Source of the DNA: Pontixanthobacter rizhaonensis
Lineage (GTDB): Bacteria; Pseudomonadota; Alphaproteobacteria; Sphingomonadales; Sphingomonadaceae
DNA length: 64,000 bases
Reading direction: 5' to 3'
Assembly (NCBI RefSeq): GCF_012972675.1
Contig: NZ_JABCRE010000002.1
Span: 175,001 to 239,000 of the forward strand
The notes below the pieces were generated by a model. That model saw only the letters and a list, made by a program, of their open reading frames with translations. It made no database searches and was not told where the DNA came from. Positions 9,154 to 19,200 of this stretch are shown piece after piece (position 1 is the first letter of the stretch; every line of letters starts with the position of its first letter). The translations under genes were made by a program, and so were the position numbers.

Positions 9154-10154
9154 CAAGCAGCGCCTTTGAGATAGGGTCGCATCAGCAGTTTGAACCGCTC
9201 GGCACCGATGATGGAACCGACTGCTACTGCGCTGGCTGTCACAAATGTCTTGACCGGTTCAGCGATAGCTATGGTCGGGGAAGCGGCGAGGGCACGTTTC
9301 ATCAAGTCACGGGCAAAGCCGATTTCGCCAAGCTGCAAGGCGCGCCGGGTAAGATAGCGCAGCTGATAGCCGCGTGCCGCCCGCCCGTGCTTTGCAACCA
9401 GTTCAGGTGCGAATTCAGTGGCTTTGCGGATCATCTTTTCCCAACTGACGAACTGATTGACGATATTAGCTGACAACGCGCCACCGACAATCCGGTAATC
9501 GGTCAATTGGCCTTCGATACCTTCAAATTGTACATTGTGGGCGCCTGCCAGACGGACCCAGAATTCGATATCTTCAGACTGGCGGAACGTCTCGTCGAAC
9601 CAGCAAGTCCGGCTTGGCTCATCAGGATGTGGAAATGCAGCCCGGTCAATTGCGGATTTCCGCAGCACCGCTGCACTGCCATTGCCTACAGGGTTTCGTT
9701 TCAGAATGTCACCTGCATCAACGTTGGTCAGTTTCGGTTTCATCGCAACCGACATCTTAACACCGTGCTGGTCCATCATGTCGGATCCTGCATAACTTAC
9801 CCCGATATTCCCGCTTGCACGAAGGTGAACATAGTGAAGCATGAGCTTTTCAGGATGATACCGATCATCGGAGTCCAAAAGGGCGATGAAAGGGGCGCGT
9901 GCCTCTGCAATTCCGGTGTTGCGTGCGCCGGGTAACCCGCGATTTGGCTGGCTGACGATCCGTATCCGCGGATCTTCATAGCTACGCGCAATCTGCATCG
10001 AACGATCATTACCGCCATCATCGACGATAATCAGTTCAAAGTCGGTAAGCGATTGGGCAAGAACAGAATCGATCGCTTCCGCAATATATTGTTCTACATT
10101 GTAGACCGGCATGACGACTGAAATTTTAGGTCGAGGGGCGTTGATGTGAGACAT
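9153..10154 (-). CDS. Glycosyltransferase family 2
   Basis: This 333-residue GT-A glycosyltransferase begins ISVVMPVYNVEQYIAEAIDSV. It shows the family 2 nucleotide-binding motif IIVDDGGNDRS, the metal-binding DSDD (FIALLDSDDRY) and an acceptor-region ED (QSEDIEFWVRLA). It probably transfers one sugar of the EPS repeat. It resembles the GT2 encoded just upstream (10188-11117) in length and layout, including the C-terminal segment YQLRYLTRRALQLG versus TYFRYLSRRALRTG, so the two look like diverged duplicates. Donor and acceptor sugars cannot be told from the sequence. Confidence 0.9.
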   Translation of the reverse strand: MSHINAPRPKISVVMPVYNVEQYIAEAIDSVLAQSLTDFELIIVDDGGNDRSMQIARSYEDPRIRIVSQPNRGLPGARNTGIAEARAPFIALLDSDDRYHPEKLMLHYVHLRASGNIGVSYAGSDMMDQHGVKMSVAMKPKLTNVDAGDILKRNPVGNGSAAVLRKSAIDRAAFPHPDEPSRTCWFDETFRQSEDIEFWVRLAGAHNVQFEGIEGQLTDYRIVGGALSANIVNQFVSWEKMIRKATEFAPELVAKHGRAARGYQLRYLTRRALQLGEIGFARDLMKRALAASPTIAIAEPVKTFVTASAVAVGSIIGAERFKLLMRPYLKGAA

Positions 10155-10187
10155 GATGAAATCCTAATCTGAAGAAGTAAATTTGCG

Positions 10188-11117
10188 TTATGCGAATACG
10201 CGAGTGCGGACCCGTGCTGGCATCGCCATTCCGGCCAATGCACCGGCCAGGGTCAGGCTGCCGCGGCGCGGGTCGGACATGAAACCGCGCGGGCTAAGGG
10301 TGAAACCTTGTGCAGCGTATTGGACAGCTTTGGAGGCGGGCCCACCGGTGCGCAGGGCGCGACGTGACAGGTACCGGAAGTAGGTGGCCTCGGCTTGGCG
10401 TACATTGATGTGACAAGCATAGCGTGCGGCGAGCATGCGCCAGCCAGCCAGCATTTTCTCCAAGTCTGCCGACAGGCCGTCATCGCTCATCCGGTAATCG
10501 GTGAGTGTTTCAGCGATCCCTTCGATAACGCCGCCACTCGCAACCAATCTGGCCAGCCATTCTTGATCTTCGGCATAGTTCATGCCTTTTTCAAAGCCGC
10601 CATTGCGTAAAAACGCCTTGCGGGTGACGACCAGGTTCGATGTTGTGCAAACAGGGTTGTCGGCAATGATCTGGTCGATCTGGATCGGGCCGGCTGGAAC
10701 GGAGCTGAAGGTCTTTATTTCGCCGGTTTTCGCTGTAATCGTCTCGCGGAAAGCGATCCGGGCGAAGCTGGCATCCAAAGACGGTTTGGCCTGATGCAGC
10801 TGATGATGGATGACAAGTTTATTGACGCGCCAAGCATCGTCGGCGTCGAGGAAGGCCAGCAGCGCGCCGCGGGACATTTCGGCTCCCAGATTACGGGCCT
10901 CCGATACGCCGCGATTTTCCTGAGCGATAACGCGAATACGCTCGTCTTCGCTCGCCAGTGACAGAGCAAGCTGGAGAGAACGGTCGGTTGAACCATCATC
11001 CACCAGGATCAGCTCCCAATCTTGCAGGCTTTGATTGATGACGCTGGCAACAGCAGTCGTGAGCGTTTCATACGCATTATAAACGGGCATCATTACTGAG
11101 ATAAGTGGAGTGTTCAT
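10188..11117 (-). CDS. Glycosyltransferase family 2
   Basis: This 309-residue protein has the same GT-A layout as its downstream neighbour: start ISVMMPVYNAYETL, nucleotide-binding VDDGSTDRS, metal motif FLDADDAW, and acceptor-side AEDQEWLARL. It should add one sugar to the EPS repeat unit on the cytoplasmic side. The start overlaps the flippase stop by 4 nt (ATGA). A 33-nt gap follows before the next GT2 gene. Sugar specificity is unknown. Confidence 0.9.
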   Translation of the reverse strand: MNTPLISVMMPVYNAYETLTTAVASVINQSLQDWELILVDDGSTDRSLQLALSLASEDERIRVIAQENRGVSEARNLGAEMSRGALLAFLDADDAWRVNKLVIHHQLHQAKPSLDASFARIAFRETITAKTGEIKTFSSVPAGPIQIDQIIADNPVCTTSNLVVTRKAFLRNGGFEKGMNYAEDQEWLARLVASGGVIEGIAETLTDYRMSDDGLSADLEKMLAGWRMLAARYACHINVRQAEATYFRYLSRRALRTGGPASKAVQYAAQGFTLSPRGFMSDPRRGSLTLAGALAGMAMPARVRTRVFA

Positions 11118-12391
11118 GATGGGATCCTTTCAAGGGATGATGTGTGATTTGCCGTGGTCGCAAGGTCCGCGATGGCTTTGGGAATAAAGGTAAGTGCGAG
11201 GCCGGTGACGTATCCGGCACACGCAGCTTCAAACGAAAACTGCGCGCCGATGACGAGGCCGGTCAGCGCAGCGATAGTGGCGGCGGCGCTGATCTGTGCT
11301 TCACGGCCTGTGCTTTGAGCGGCGCGGTAGAGCGCACTGAGGCTCGCCGCTGCGAAAAGCGGGATGCCGCCCAGGGCCAGGATGGAAACATAGAATGATG
11401 AAGATGCCCATGTTTCGCCGAACAGGATCGGCACATAAATTGGAGCGAGCGCTGCTTGAGCAATGATAATCGGCGCGAAGAACAGCAGTCCGAAACCCGT
11501 CACCCGGCGTGCTTCCAGCAAACGTGCGGCTGAAGTTTTGATCCGAGCAAGATGCGGAAACAGAACGATACCAAATGCGGATACTAGCGATTGGGCAATG
11601 CCGAGGCCGGCGTTGAATGCGAAGTAGTAAATGCCCAATACTTTGGTGCCGAAAATTGCACCAATCAGAAGCTTGTCTGCTTGCGCGCGAAGGGCACTCA
11701 TGATCTCGCTGCCGAGAATGCCCGCGGCATAGAACCGGAATTCGGATAGTGGGGCAAAACCTGCGGCTGGTTTATTGGACCAGCTACGTGCGCGGCGTAC
11801 CATGACTGTCCAGACCGGCGCAGTCAGCAGTTTTGGTAGCGCGATTGCCCAAGCGCTCGGCCATACAACAACAAGGATCATGGTCAGAATGTGGTCAAGG
11901 ATGGTTTGGCTTGCGCCGATCCGGGCTGTCGTCGCCAAATTGCCATCGCGCATCAGCAGGAAGACTTGAACCAAGCCGGGCGGCATGATGAAATAGACCA
12001 CAGAGAGAACAGCCAGCATGATCGCTGCATCCGCCTGGGCAAAGCCAAGACCTAGAATGGCCGCGATCAGCATTTGAATAATTGCAACGAGCGCACAGAC
12101 GCCCCAGAACAGGCGAAGGGCGGTATTGCAAACAGCGTCCAGCTCCTCGTCGGTTGCGACGATGATGCGTTGGCCGATGCCAGCATTGGCAAGTACGCGA
12201 ACAAGTTCAAAGATGCTGAGCGAGAGAGCTGCAGTCCCTAGAATGAGCGGGCTGGTGAAGCTGGCGATAACAATGATCGCAACCAACCGGACGATCCGGG
12301 TCATGGCCTCTGCCGAAGCATATGCAAGGAAGGCCCTGATTAAAGGCTCCATCCCTGCTGGCAGTCTTTTTGCAATTGTTGTCACCGACAT
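11114..12391 (-). CDS. Wzx-type lipopolysaccharide/EPS flippase
   Basis: This 425-residue protein is hydrophobic throughout, with about 12 transmembrane helices and the arrangement of the polysaccharide transport (MATE/MVF) superfamily, including PPGLVQVFLLMRDGN and a C-terminal FGETWASSSFYVSILALGGI. Such proteins flip undecaprenyl-linked repeat units to the periplasm for the Wzy polymerase. It is the first gene of the minus-strand EPS operon (flippase, GT2, GT2, GT4). GGAGAG stands about 6 nt before the ATG. A minus-strand sigma-54-like promoter (12438-12424) lies about 35 nt upstream. Confidence 0.87.
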   Translation of the reverse strand: MSVTTIAKRLPAGMEPLIRAFLAYASAEAMTRIVRLVAIIVIASFTSPLILGTAALSLSIFELVRVLANAGIGQRIIVATDEELDAVCNTALRLFWGVCALVAIIQMLIAAILGLGFAQADAAIMLAVLSVVYFIMPPGLVQVFLLMRDGNLATTARIGASQTILDHILTMILVVVWPSAWAIALPKLLTAPVWTVMVRRARSWSNKPAAGFAPLSEFRFYAAGILGSEIMSALRAQADKLLIGAIFGTKVLGIYYFAFNAGLGIAQSLVSAFGIVLFPHLARIKTSAARLLEARRVTGFGLLFFAPIIIAQAALAPIYVPILFGETWASSSFYVSILALGGIPLFAAASLSALYRAAQSTGREAQISAAATIAALTGLVIGAQFSFEAACAGYVTGLALTFIPKAIADLATTANHTSSLERIPS

Positions 12392-12423
12392 GGTGTCTCT
12401 CCAATGAGTTCAGCCCCACCGTT

Positions 12424-12438
12424 CCAAGACTCGTGCCA
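12424..12438 (-). promoter_or_regulatory. Sigma-54-like promoter for the flippase-glycosyltransferase operon
   Basis: Read on the minus strand, TGGCACG-AGTC-TTGG matches the consensus TGGCACG-N4-TTGC with a single change in the -12 element. The predicted start is near 12412, about 20 nt before the flippase ATG at 12391. Confidence 0.62.
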
Positions 12439-12441
12439 GTT

Positions 12442-12563
12442 TGCGAAAACGTATATAATCCAATAGCTTATCGATTTTCGGATGGAGTATCCCAGATGGC
12501 AACTGTTGCAATTTGCGAAAAGTATATGGAGCTGTTGCAAAACGAGATTGCAAATTGCGAAAA
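12442..12563. promoter_or_regulatory. Repeated TGCGAAAA motifs in the divergent EPS intergenic region
   Basis: The exact 8-mer TGCGAAAA occurs at 12442-12449, 12514-12521 and 12556-12563. An inverted relative (TCGATTTTCG) lies at 12471-12480. Two copies continue similarly (ACGTATATAATCC and AGTATATGGAG). The region separates two divergent EPS units, both with sigma-54-like promoters, and the same core occurs before the third EPS unit (4148). These are good candidates for upstream activator sites shared by both promoters. Apart from these and the promoters, the 293-nt region 12392-12684 shows nothing else. Confidence 0.55.
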
Positions 12564-12634
12564 TCGCACTTCAAGTCTCGCATCCAGCGGCTTGGATTGA
12601 CCTAAGGTATTGAATTATAATAGATATGTGAAAC

Positions 12635-12650
12635 TGGCACATACAATGCA
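12635..12650 (+). promoter_or_regulatory. Sigma-54-like promoter for the GT26-phosphoglycosyltransferase gene
   Basis: TGGCACA-TACA-ATGCA matches TGGCACG-N4-TTGCW, with the invariant GG and GC at the correct spacing. The predicted start is near 12662. AGGGA at 12671 is a ribosome-binding site 9 nt before the ATG at 12685. Confidence 0.7.
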
Positions 12651-12684
12651 GATGGTATCCCAACGCAATTAGGGAACATCAATT

Positions 12685-14118
12685 ATGTCATACTCAGCAA
12701 TCAATCTTGATGCCGCCGCATATGAAAGAATCTCGATGGAAGAGGCGACAGACGGCGTGCTCTGTTGGACTGAAAAAGCGAAACTGTTTGGTCTGCCGCT
12801 GGTATCAAGCACGAAAACAGAGGTAGCCGCACAGCTTGTCGCTGCAGCGGCGCGTGGGCAGCGATTGATTGTCAACTTTGCCAATGCACATTGCATCAAT
12901 ACTCTTAAAGCAGACAAAACATACGCTTCGGCGTTGCGTGCCAGCGACCTGATCCTGCCGGATGGTAGCGGCATGCGGATCGCATCCAAGCTGGTGGATC
13001 AGCCATTCAAAGAAAATCTCAACGGGACTGATCTCTTCCCGGAAATTTGCCATGAAGCCGCACAGCACGGTCAGTCGATCTTTCTGTTGGGCGGGGCACC
13101 TGATGTTGCGGAAGACGCAGCGCGCACCATGCAAGACCGGGTCAAGGGGCTTGAGATTGCAGGCTGTGCAGACGGCTTTTTCACCGATGAGGAAGAGGAT
13201 GGGCTGATCGATCTGATCAACGGGTCCGGCGCAGCCATCCTGATGGTTGGATTTGGTGTGCCGCTGCAAGAAAAGTGGATTGTTCGCAACCGTCATCGCT
13301 TGAACGTTCCAGTCGTTATGGGTGTCGGCGGATTGTTTGATTATTATTCCGGCCGAATTCCGCGTGCGCCTCATGCTATCCGTGCCGTGGGGTGTGAGTG
13401 GGCCTGGCGACTGGCGATGGAACCTCGCCGTCTTGCTCGGCGCTATATCGCCGGTAACATCGTGTTCCTCGGCCATACATTGCACAATGCGTGGACCGAA
13501 ACAGTTGCAAAGCCGGTCTTTTCACCGGCGACTAAGCGATCTCTCGATATTTTCGGTGCCTTCATGGCGATCATGATGCTTTTACCGCTCTTCTTGTTGG
13601 TCGCGCTTGCTATCAAGCTGGAAGATCGCGGGCCTGTATTTTTCAAACAGCTGCGCATCGGTGAACATGGCCGTAGCTTCCCGATGTATAAATTCCGCTC
13701 AATGTACACTGACTCGGAGGAACGCCGGGCTGCGCTGTTGAAAGACAGCGAGCGCGACGGGATCTGCTTCAAAATGCGCAATGATCCGCGCATCACCAAG
13801 ACCGGAAAATTCATCCGCCGGTTTTCGATTGATGAACTGCCCCAGCTGCTGAACGTATTATTCGGTCATATGTCACTTGTTGGCCCACGTCCTGCACTGG
13901 GTTCTGAAGTATCAGTCTATCAAAAATCGGCCTATCGCCGTTTGGGCGGCAAGCCGGGTATCACGTGCATTTGGCAAGTGTCAGGCCGGGCAGAAATCCC
14001 ATTCCAGAAACAGCTGGCAATGGATGTCGCCTATCTGAAGAACCGCGGTATCATAACCGATCTTTGGTTGTTGATCCGGACTATTCCGGCAGTGCTGACC
14101 GGGCGTGGCGCTTATTAA
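12685..14118 (+). CDS. Fusion of WecG/TagA/CpsF (GT26) glycosyltransferase with WcaJ-like phosphoglycosyl transferase
   Basis: This 477-residue protein joins two normally separate enzymes. Residues about 33-255 are a GT26 domain (LPDGSGM at 91-97, VGFGVPLQEKWI at 188-199, GVGGLFDYYSG at 213-223). From residue 284 on it is a bacterial sugar transferase: KRSLDIFGA, one membrane helix at about 290-310, KFRSM (336-340), DELPQLLNVL and SLVGPRPA. The C-terminal part should load the first sugar-phosphate on undecaprenyl phosphate; the GT26 part probably adds a second sugar. The total length equals the sum of the two families, so it is a true fusion without a linker loss. It stands alone on the plus strand with its own sigma-54-like promoter. 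Sugar identities are unknown. Confidence 0.9.
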   Translation: MSYSAINLDAAAYERISMEEATDGVLCWTEKAKLFGLPLVSSTKTEVAAQLVAAAARGQRLIVNFANAHCINTLKADKTYASALRASDLILPDGSGMRIASKLVDQPFKENLNGTDLFPEICHEAAQHGQSIFLLGGAPDVAEDAARTMQDRVKGLEIAGCADGFFTDEEEDGLIDLINGSGAAILMVGFGVPLQEKWIVRNRHRLNVPVVMGVGGLFDYYSGRIPRAPHAIRAVGCEWAWRLAMEPRRLARRYIAGNIVFLGHTLHNAWTETVAKPVFSPATKRSLDIFGAFMAIMMLLPLFLLVALAIKLEDRGPVFFKQLRIGEHGRSFPMYKFRSMYTDSEERRAALLKDSERDGICFKMRNDPRITKTGKFIRRFSIDELPQLLNVLFGHMSLVGPRPALGSEVSVYQKSAYRRLGGKPGITCIWQVSGRAEIPFQKQLAMDVAYLKNRGIITDLWLLIRTIPAVLTGRGAY

Positions 14119-14133
14119 TCTGCCTGCCAGCCT

Positions 14134-16224
14134 TTACTGATCTTTGATCATCGCTTCAAAAAGATCGCCGCACGCTTCGAGCGTCGCGGCGATTTTTTGT
14201 TTGAGCAGAGCAAATGGTTCGCCATCCAAGGGGGCGCTGGCCTCCCTGAATGTGGCGATTGCCGCGAGCAAGCCGATTGCGCCGATATTGCCTGCTATGC
14301 CCTTCAATGCATGGGCTTGCCGGTCTGCGGCATCGGTATCTTTTTCCGCTACAGCCGCCTCTAGCTTGCTGCCATAATTCAGCAGATCTTCCCGCACAGC
14401 CGCCAGAAACTTCTCTCGAAACTGCACTGGCAAGGCCTCGAAGGCTTCGCGAAAGCGCCGCAAATCAAACAGGCTTCCGGTTTCATTACCGCCGTCTTGC
14501 GGCATCATCGCGGTTGTCAGCGCTGCTCGCAATTCGGCCAGCTGAATCGGTTTGGCCAAACATGCCGACATTCCTGAGGCGAGCAGCCGATCGCGTTCGG
14601 CCTGAAGGCTGTGCGCTGTCACGCCAATCACCGGCGTTCTCGATTGCGGCAAGTCGGATGCGCGAATGTGCCGGACGGCTTCTTCACCTGTCATCACAGG
14701 CATTTGGACATCCATCAAGATCGCGTCAAATTGCTGGGACAAAGCGGCCTCTACAGCCTCCAGTCCATTGACCGCAGTTTCAACCCGGCACCCAAGGCGT
14801 TCGCAAAAGCCGGTTATGACATACCGGTTGCTTTCGGTGTCTTCCGCAATCAGGATTGTCGGCTGGTCGCCAGCCTTATTGCGTAAAAAGCCTGTTTCTT
14901 TGGCATCGTCTGCCTCGTGCACTTGGAGCGGAAGCGAAACAACAAGGGTCGCAGCGGGCGATGCGCTGATGTCAATTACCCCTTGCATCGCGGCAATAAT
15001 GCGTCCCGCCCGGCGCAATTGCGGCTCGGTTGCGGCCAGTTCTTTCTTGCCCTGCGCGTCGATATCTGCGGCTAGTCGCCCGGCAATCATCGATATGCAG
15101 AGCCCGTCCTTCCATGTCATGTCGAGCTTCACGTCGCCCGCCGCAGAAAGGCCGTAACCGATCAGATTATCGAGCGCTTCGCGTAAACGGCTAGCATCGA
15201 CAAATGCTTTGGTGGGCAGCGCGCCGTCTATCGCTATCGTCAGGACACCGCCATCCTCGCTTTCCGATGATGCGCGATCCCAGTAATCTTGCGTTTGTTC
15301 CGCCAGTTGTTCCAAATCTGTTGGGTTTGGAAACAGGGTAACGTCGGTTGACCGGCCCTCTGCCTCATCAATGACTTCGTTTACCAGAGACCCGAGACGT
15401 TCCGCCGCACGTGTTGCGAATGCCAGTTTTTGGCCGTCCTCTGCTGACCGTTCTTCTATCGAAAGCAAGTCCATCATTCCGGTGAGCGTGTTAAGCGGCG
15501 TCCGGAATTGGTGCGCCATATAGGACAAGAAGTCCGTCCTGGCCTTCAGTGCAGTCTCCGCCTGAGCCTGCGATTTCGCAAGGGTGCGAGACAGCCGGTC
15601 TAGCTCTATAACTCTTCGTTCCGCCCGCAATTGCAACGCACGGACCGCTCTTTGGTTGGCCCGGCTTTCGGTTATGTCGCGAACAGAGCCGGAGACAGAT
15701 TGGAAAGTTCCATCGGCCCCCACCTCTTTGCGCAACTTCCAACTAAGCCACCGCAATTCCCCATCAGGCCGCACTATGCGGTGTTCAAAACTATGGTCTG
15801 TGTCCGCGCTCATCTGTTCAAAGAATTGCACCGAGCTACGGCTAATTCGCCCTCGGTCCAACGGATGTATGAGGGATATCAGATATTCCGGATCGATTGT
15901 GACATCCTCGGCAACGCCCAGAATGCGGTTCAGTTGGACGGAGCTATGATACGGCTTTCCGCGTTCTGCATAAATCGTCGCAAAGCCGCCAACCCGCTGC
16001 GCCGCGAGTAGCTTGGCACTTTCGATATCAAGCCGTTCGGCCAGTTCGCTTTCCCGCCGTTGCAGGTCGCGATTGGCCTGATCCAGCTCATGCATTCGGC
16101 CTTCAAGAGCCGTTTCGGCATCGGCCAATGCAGCTTGCGCTCTGGCCAATCGGCGTTCGAGGATCTGCGCGCGTTTTTCCAGCGGAATGTCGTCAAAAGG
16201 CGTGTCAGTCATCTGCTGAGCCAT
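14134..16224 (-). CDS. Hybrid sensor histidine kinase with degenerate ATP-binding domain, receiver and Hpt
   Basis: This 696-residue protein has no obvious membrane helix. In order it has an N-terminal coiled coil (about 15-75), a PAS domain (about 75-190), a second coiled coil, a HisKA domain with H238 (AHQFRTPL), an ATPase-like region (about 300-435), a receiver (455-575; D505, K558) and a C-terminal Hpt domain with H638 (AHALKGIAGN). The ATPase region has no recognisable G1 (DxGxG) or G2 (GTGLGL) boxes and only a poor N box, so autophosphorylation is doubtful. The receiver and Hpt look intact. The gene overlaps the kinase gene upstream by 20 nt. It may work as a phosphorelay module fed by that kinase, with the NtrC regulator at 2114 as a possible target (inference). 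Confidence 0.88.
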   Translation of the reverse strand: MAQQMTDTPFDDIPLEKRAQILERRLARAQAALADAETALEGRMHELDQANRDLQRRESELAERLDIESAKLLAAQRVGGFATIYAERGKPYHSSVQLNRILGVAEDVTIDPEYLISLIHPLDRGRISRSSVQFFEQMSADTDHSFEHRIVRPDGELRWLSWKLRKEVGADGTFQSVSGSVRDITESRANQRAVRALQLRAERRVIELDRLSRTLAKSQAQAETALKARTDFLSYMAHQFRTPLNTLTGMMDLLSIEERSAEDGQKLAFATRAAERLGSLVNEVIDEAEGRSTDVTLFPNPTDLEQLAEQTQDYWDRASSESEDGGVLTIAIDGALPTKAFVDASRLREALDNLIGYGLSAAGDVKLDMTWKDGLCISMIAGRLAADIDAQGKKELAATEPQLRRAGRIIAAMQGVIDISASPAATLVVSLPLQVHEADDAKETGFLRNKAGDQPTILIAEDTESNRYVITGFCERLGCRVETAVNGLEAVEAALSQQFDAILMDVQMPVMTGEEAVRHIRASDLPQSRTPVIGVTAHSLQAERDRLLASGMSACLAKPIQLAELRAALTTAMMPQDGGNETGSLFDLRRFREAFEALPVQFREKFLAAVREDLLNYGSKLEAAVAEKDTDAADRQAHALKGIAGNIGAIGLLAAIATFREASAPLDGEPFALLKQKIAATLEACGDLFEAMIKDQ

Positions 16225-19200
16225 TCAAGAACGCGGTCAGCAAATCAACGGATATGCCTCCAGACATTTGATCGCCGTCTTCAGCGGTGACAGAGCTTAT
16301 GGCGATTGCCTTGGCGCCTGGAAACTGCCGTTCAAGTGTTACCGGCAGAATGGCCGTGTCATCATAGAGAACCACATCAATCTGCGTGTCGACCGATTTT
16401 GCTTCCTGAATAGATTTTACGCCCTGCACGTCAAAACCTAGCTCATCCAGCACGATTTCAGTGGCGATCCGGCTGGTTGCAGCGGCTTCGATGACTATCG
16501 CCGTTTTGCCGGCACCGGGCCGGACAGAGGATGCTGCACTTTCGGCTTTTAGTGCAAGTTTTAGCCAAAAGCTGCTTCCTTCGCCGGGCGTGCTAGATGC
16601 GCCGACTTCGCCGCCCATCGCGTGGGCCAAGTCTCGGCAGATCGACAGTCCCAAGCCGGTCCCGCCATAATCAAGTTGCGTAGTTGCTTCTGCTTGTTCA
16701 AATTTCTCGAACAGCCGGTCCAGCTTCTCCGGCGCGATCCCAATGCCATCATCGGAAACGGTGAACAGCAGCTCAACCGTTTCTCCCGAAGCAGATTCCA
16801 ATGCCTCGCACTCAATTCGGACTGTGCCGTTACCCACAAACTTAACCGCATTGCTGGTGAAGTTTGCCAAAATTTGTTGAATTCGGGTGGGATCACCCAG
16901 TAGCGTTCCGCGGAAGCTTGACCGTGTTTCGATCTTGCCCTCGTTGCGCTTTGCGAGAGGGACAAAAAGCTCGGCAGTCTGGCGGATGAGTGCAGCCGGC
17001 TCGAAAGGACGGTGATCCAGAATGACCTTACCGCTCTCCAACCGTGCTTGCTGCAACACGTCGTCAAGAATTCGCATCAATGCCTGCGCCGAACTTTCAA
17101 TCAGATCGAGCGCGCGTTCTTTCTCGCGGGCCGATCCGCCGCTGCGCATCTGATCAAGCATTCCCAAAATCCCGCTCATCGGAGTGCGGATTTCATGCGA
17201 CACTGAAGCAAGCAGATTCATCCGCATTTCCGCCGCTTGCTGTGCTTGATCTCTGGCCGCTACCAGCTTCGCTTCGGCTTGCTTTTCCTCAGTAATTTCG
17301 CGGGCGATGCCGAAGTAACCAATAACCTCTTCTGTCCCCGCTGTTGTGGCGGCGGCGATGGGTTCGCCTTTGATCTGAATGAATGAGGCACCGCCGCCTG
17401 GGGCATCGAGCTGCGCGACAACATCAAATTGTGTTTTGGCCGCAACCGCCTCAAGAATTGTATCGGCAGTGCCGTTACCTTGGTCGGTTTTGAATTGGTT
17501 GAGTATCCGGTCCAGCTTCAAAGGTTTGTCGATCGGCAGGCTGAACTGGTCACCAATCCAGCGCGAGATCGTCAGAGCCTCATTGTCCAGATCATAGGTG
17601 AAATGGCCGAGCATTCCGGTATCTTCGGCCATATTCAAAAGCCGGAGATTTTCCTCCATCTTCGCAATTCTGCGGTACTCGTCGCTGCTATCGCGAACGA
17701 TGTAGGCATACCCGTCCGTTTGCCCTTCTTCGTTCTGGATGACTTGAATAATTTCGGTCGCCCAAAATGACCTGCCGTTGCCGCGGTATCGGCGTGGAGC
17801 CTGAAAGAGCCTTCCTTCTTCCTCAACCTTGGTGAGTAGCTGTTTGAGCAAAGCTATTGAGTCTTCCGCGGGGTCAAAAATTTGGCGCAGCCCTTTGTCG
17901 TTGCGCTCATCCCAGTGGAAGTGCTCCTTGGCTGCACGGTTGGCGCGCCTGATTTCTCCATTTTGATCGAGTAAAAGGATCGCGTAATCATCAATCGCAT
18001 CCACCATGGTGTCGAATGATTGAGACATACGTAACCGTTCGCGGGAGACGCGCGATTCCATCGCATCAAATGCCCGGTTAAGCCGGATAATTTCATCATC
18101 GTTTGTAGATTGCCCTTCGCTTTCGCTGGCAGAATAGGACGAGATACTATCTGCGCGCTCAGCAAGGCGTTTGAGCGGCACGGCGAGTTGCCACCGCGAG
18201 AAGATGATGAGGAACAAGGCAAACGCGGCGGTGGCAACGGCGCCCGCAAACAGCACGGATCGGGCAGCCTCAAACGCTTGCCCGCGCACTTTGTCGCCCG
18301 CAATCACTGAAACGATGAACCATTTGGGCTGATCCATCTGGACAAATGAGTAATATTGGTCGCTGGCTTCCAAATAACCCGATGTGGCCTTCCCTTGGCT
18401 TTGCTTCAGCAAGCTCCACAGGGCCGTCAGAGCCGGATCTTGGGAACTATCCAGGTCGAGAAAGTCACCGGTCTGTGCGTTGGATTGAACGGTATATTGA
18501 GGGTGCCTGATCAGTTGGCCGCTATTCGTGATCACGATTTGCGACGTTTCAAGCGTCCTGCTCTCTTCTCCGGTGTCAGGAAAAATAGTGTCGAGTAACA
18601 CACTGGAACCCCAAGCCCCCAGATGTTCACCGTCCACCCGAACGGGCATCATACATCCGGTGGTCCAAGTCTTGCGTTCTTTATCATATAAAATCGGCTG
18701 AAGACTGGTGCACCGCATCTCTCCGGCCGGATTATTTGCCGGAAGAGTGATGGTCGAAAATTCCTCGTCTTGAAACTCCAAATCGGTCGGCGCTTCTTTG
18801 CGATAGAAAAGCAGATTGTCAGGCCGCTCCGGGGCGAACATTATCAGGTCGTTGTCCGGTGAAAAGAAATAGAGGTTGTTGACCTTTTTCGGCAGTCCTT
18901 CGGCCATTGCCGTCAACGTATCAAATGCTGCCAACAACTTCGCGCGGCGATCTGCTGTAACAGCTTCGTCCGCTATGAATGCACCATATCCGCGCGGCGA
19001 AATGCCTGCGGCATCGCCTGTCCACAGACGGTCTGCGCTTCTTCTGGTTCCGTCACCAAACCTTGGGAAAGCCCGGTCAAAGCGGGCGGCTCCACTGGGC
19101 GGCGCTGCAAGAGCAGAAGTCATTAACTCCGCAGCTTTTTTCTGAGCGTCAGCAATTTCTTCAAATTGAACGGCGAGCTCTTGCTGTGAAAAATCCCGTC

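Noticed and set aside
12370-12600. Open frame of 76 codons in the divergent EPS spacer
   Set aside because: It crosses the flippase start and the repeated TGCGAAAA motifs that create its codons, and it has no ribosome-binding site at a sensible start.
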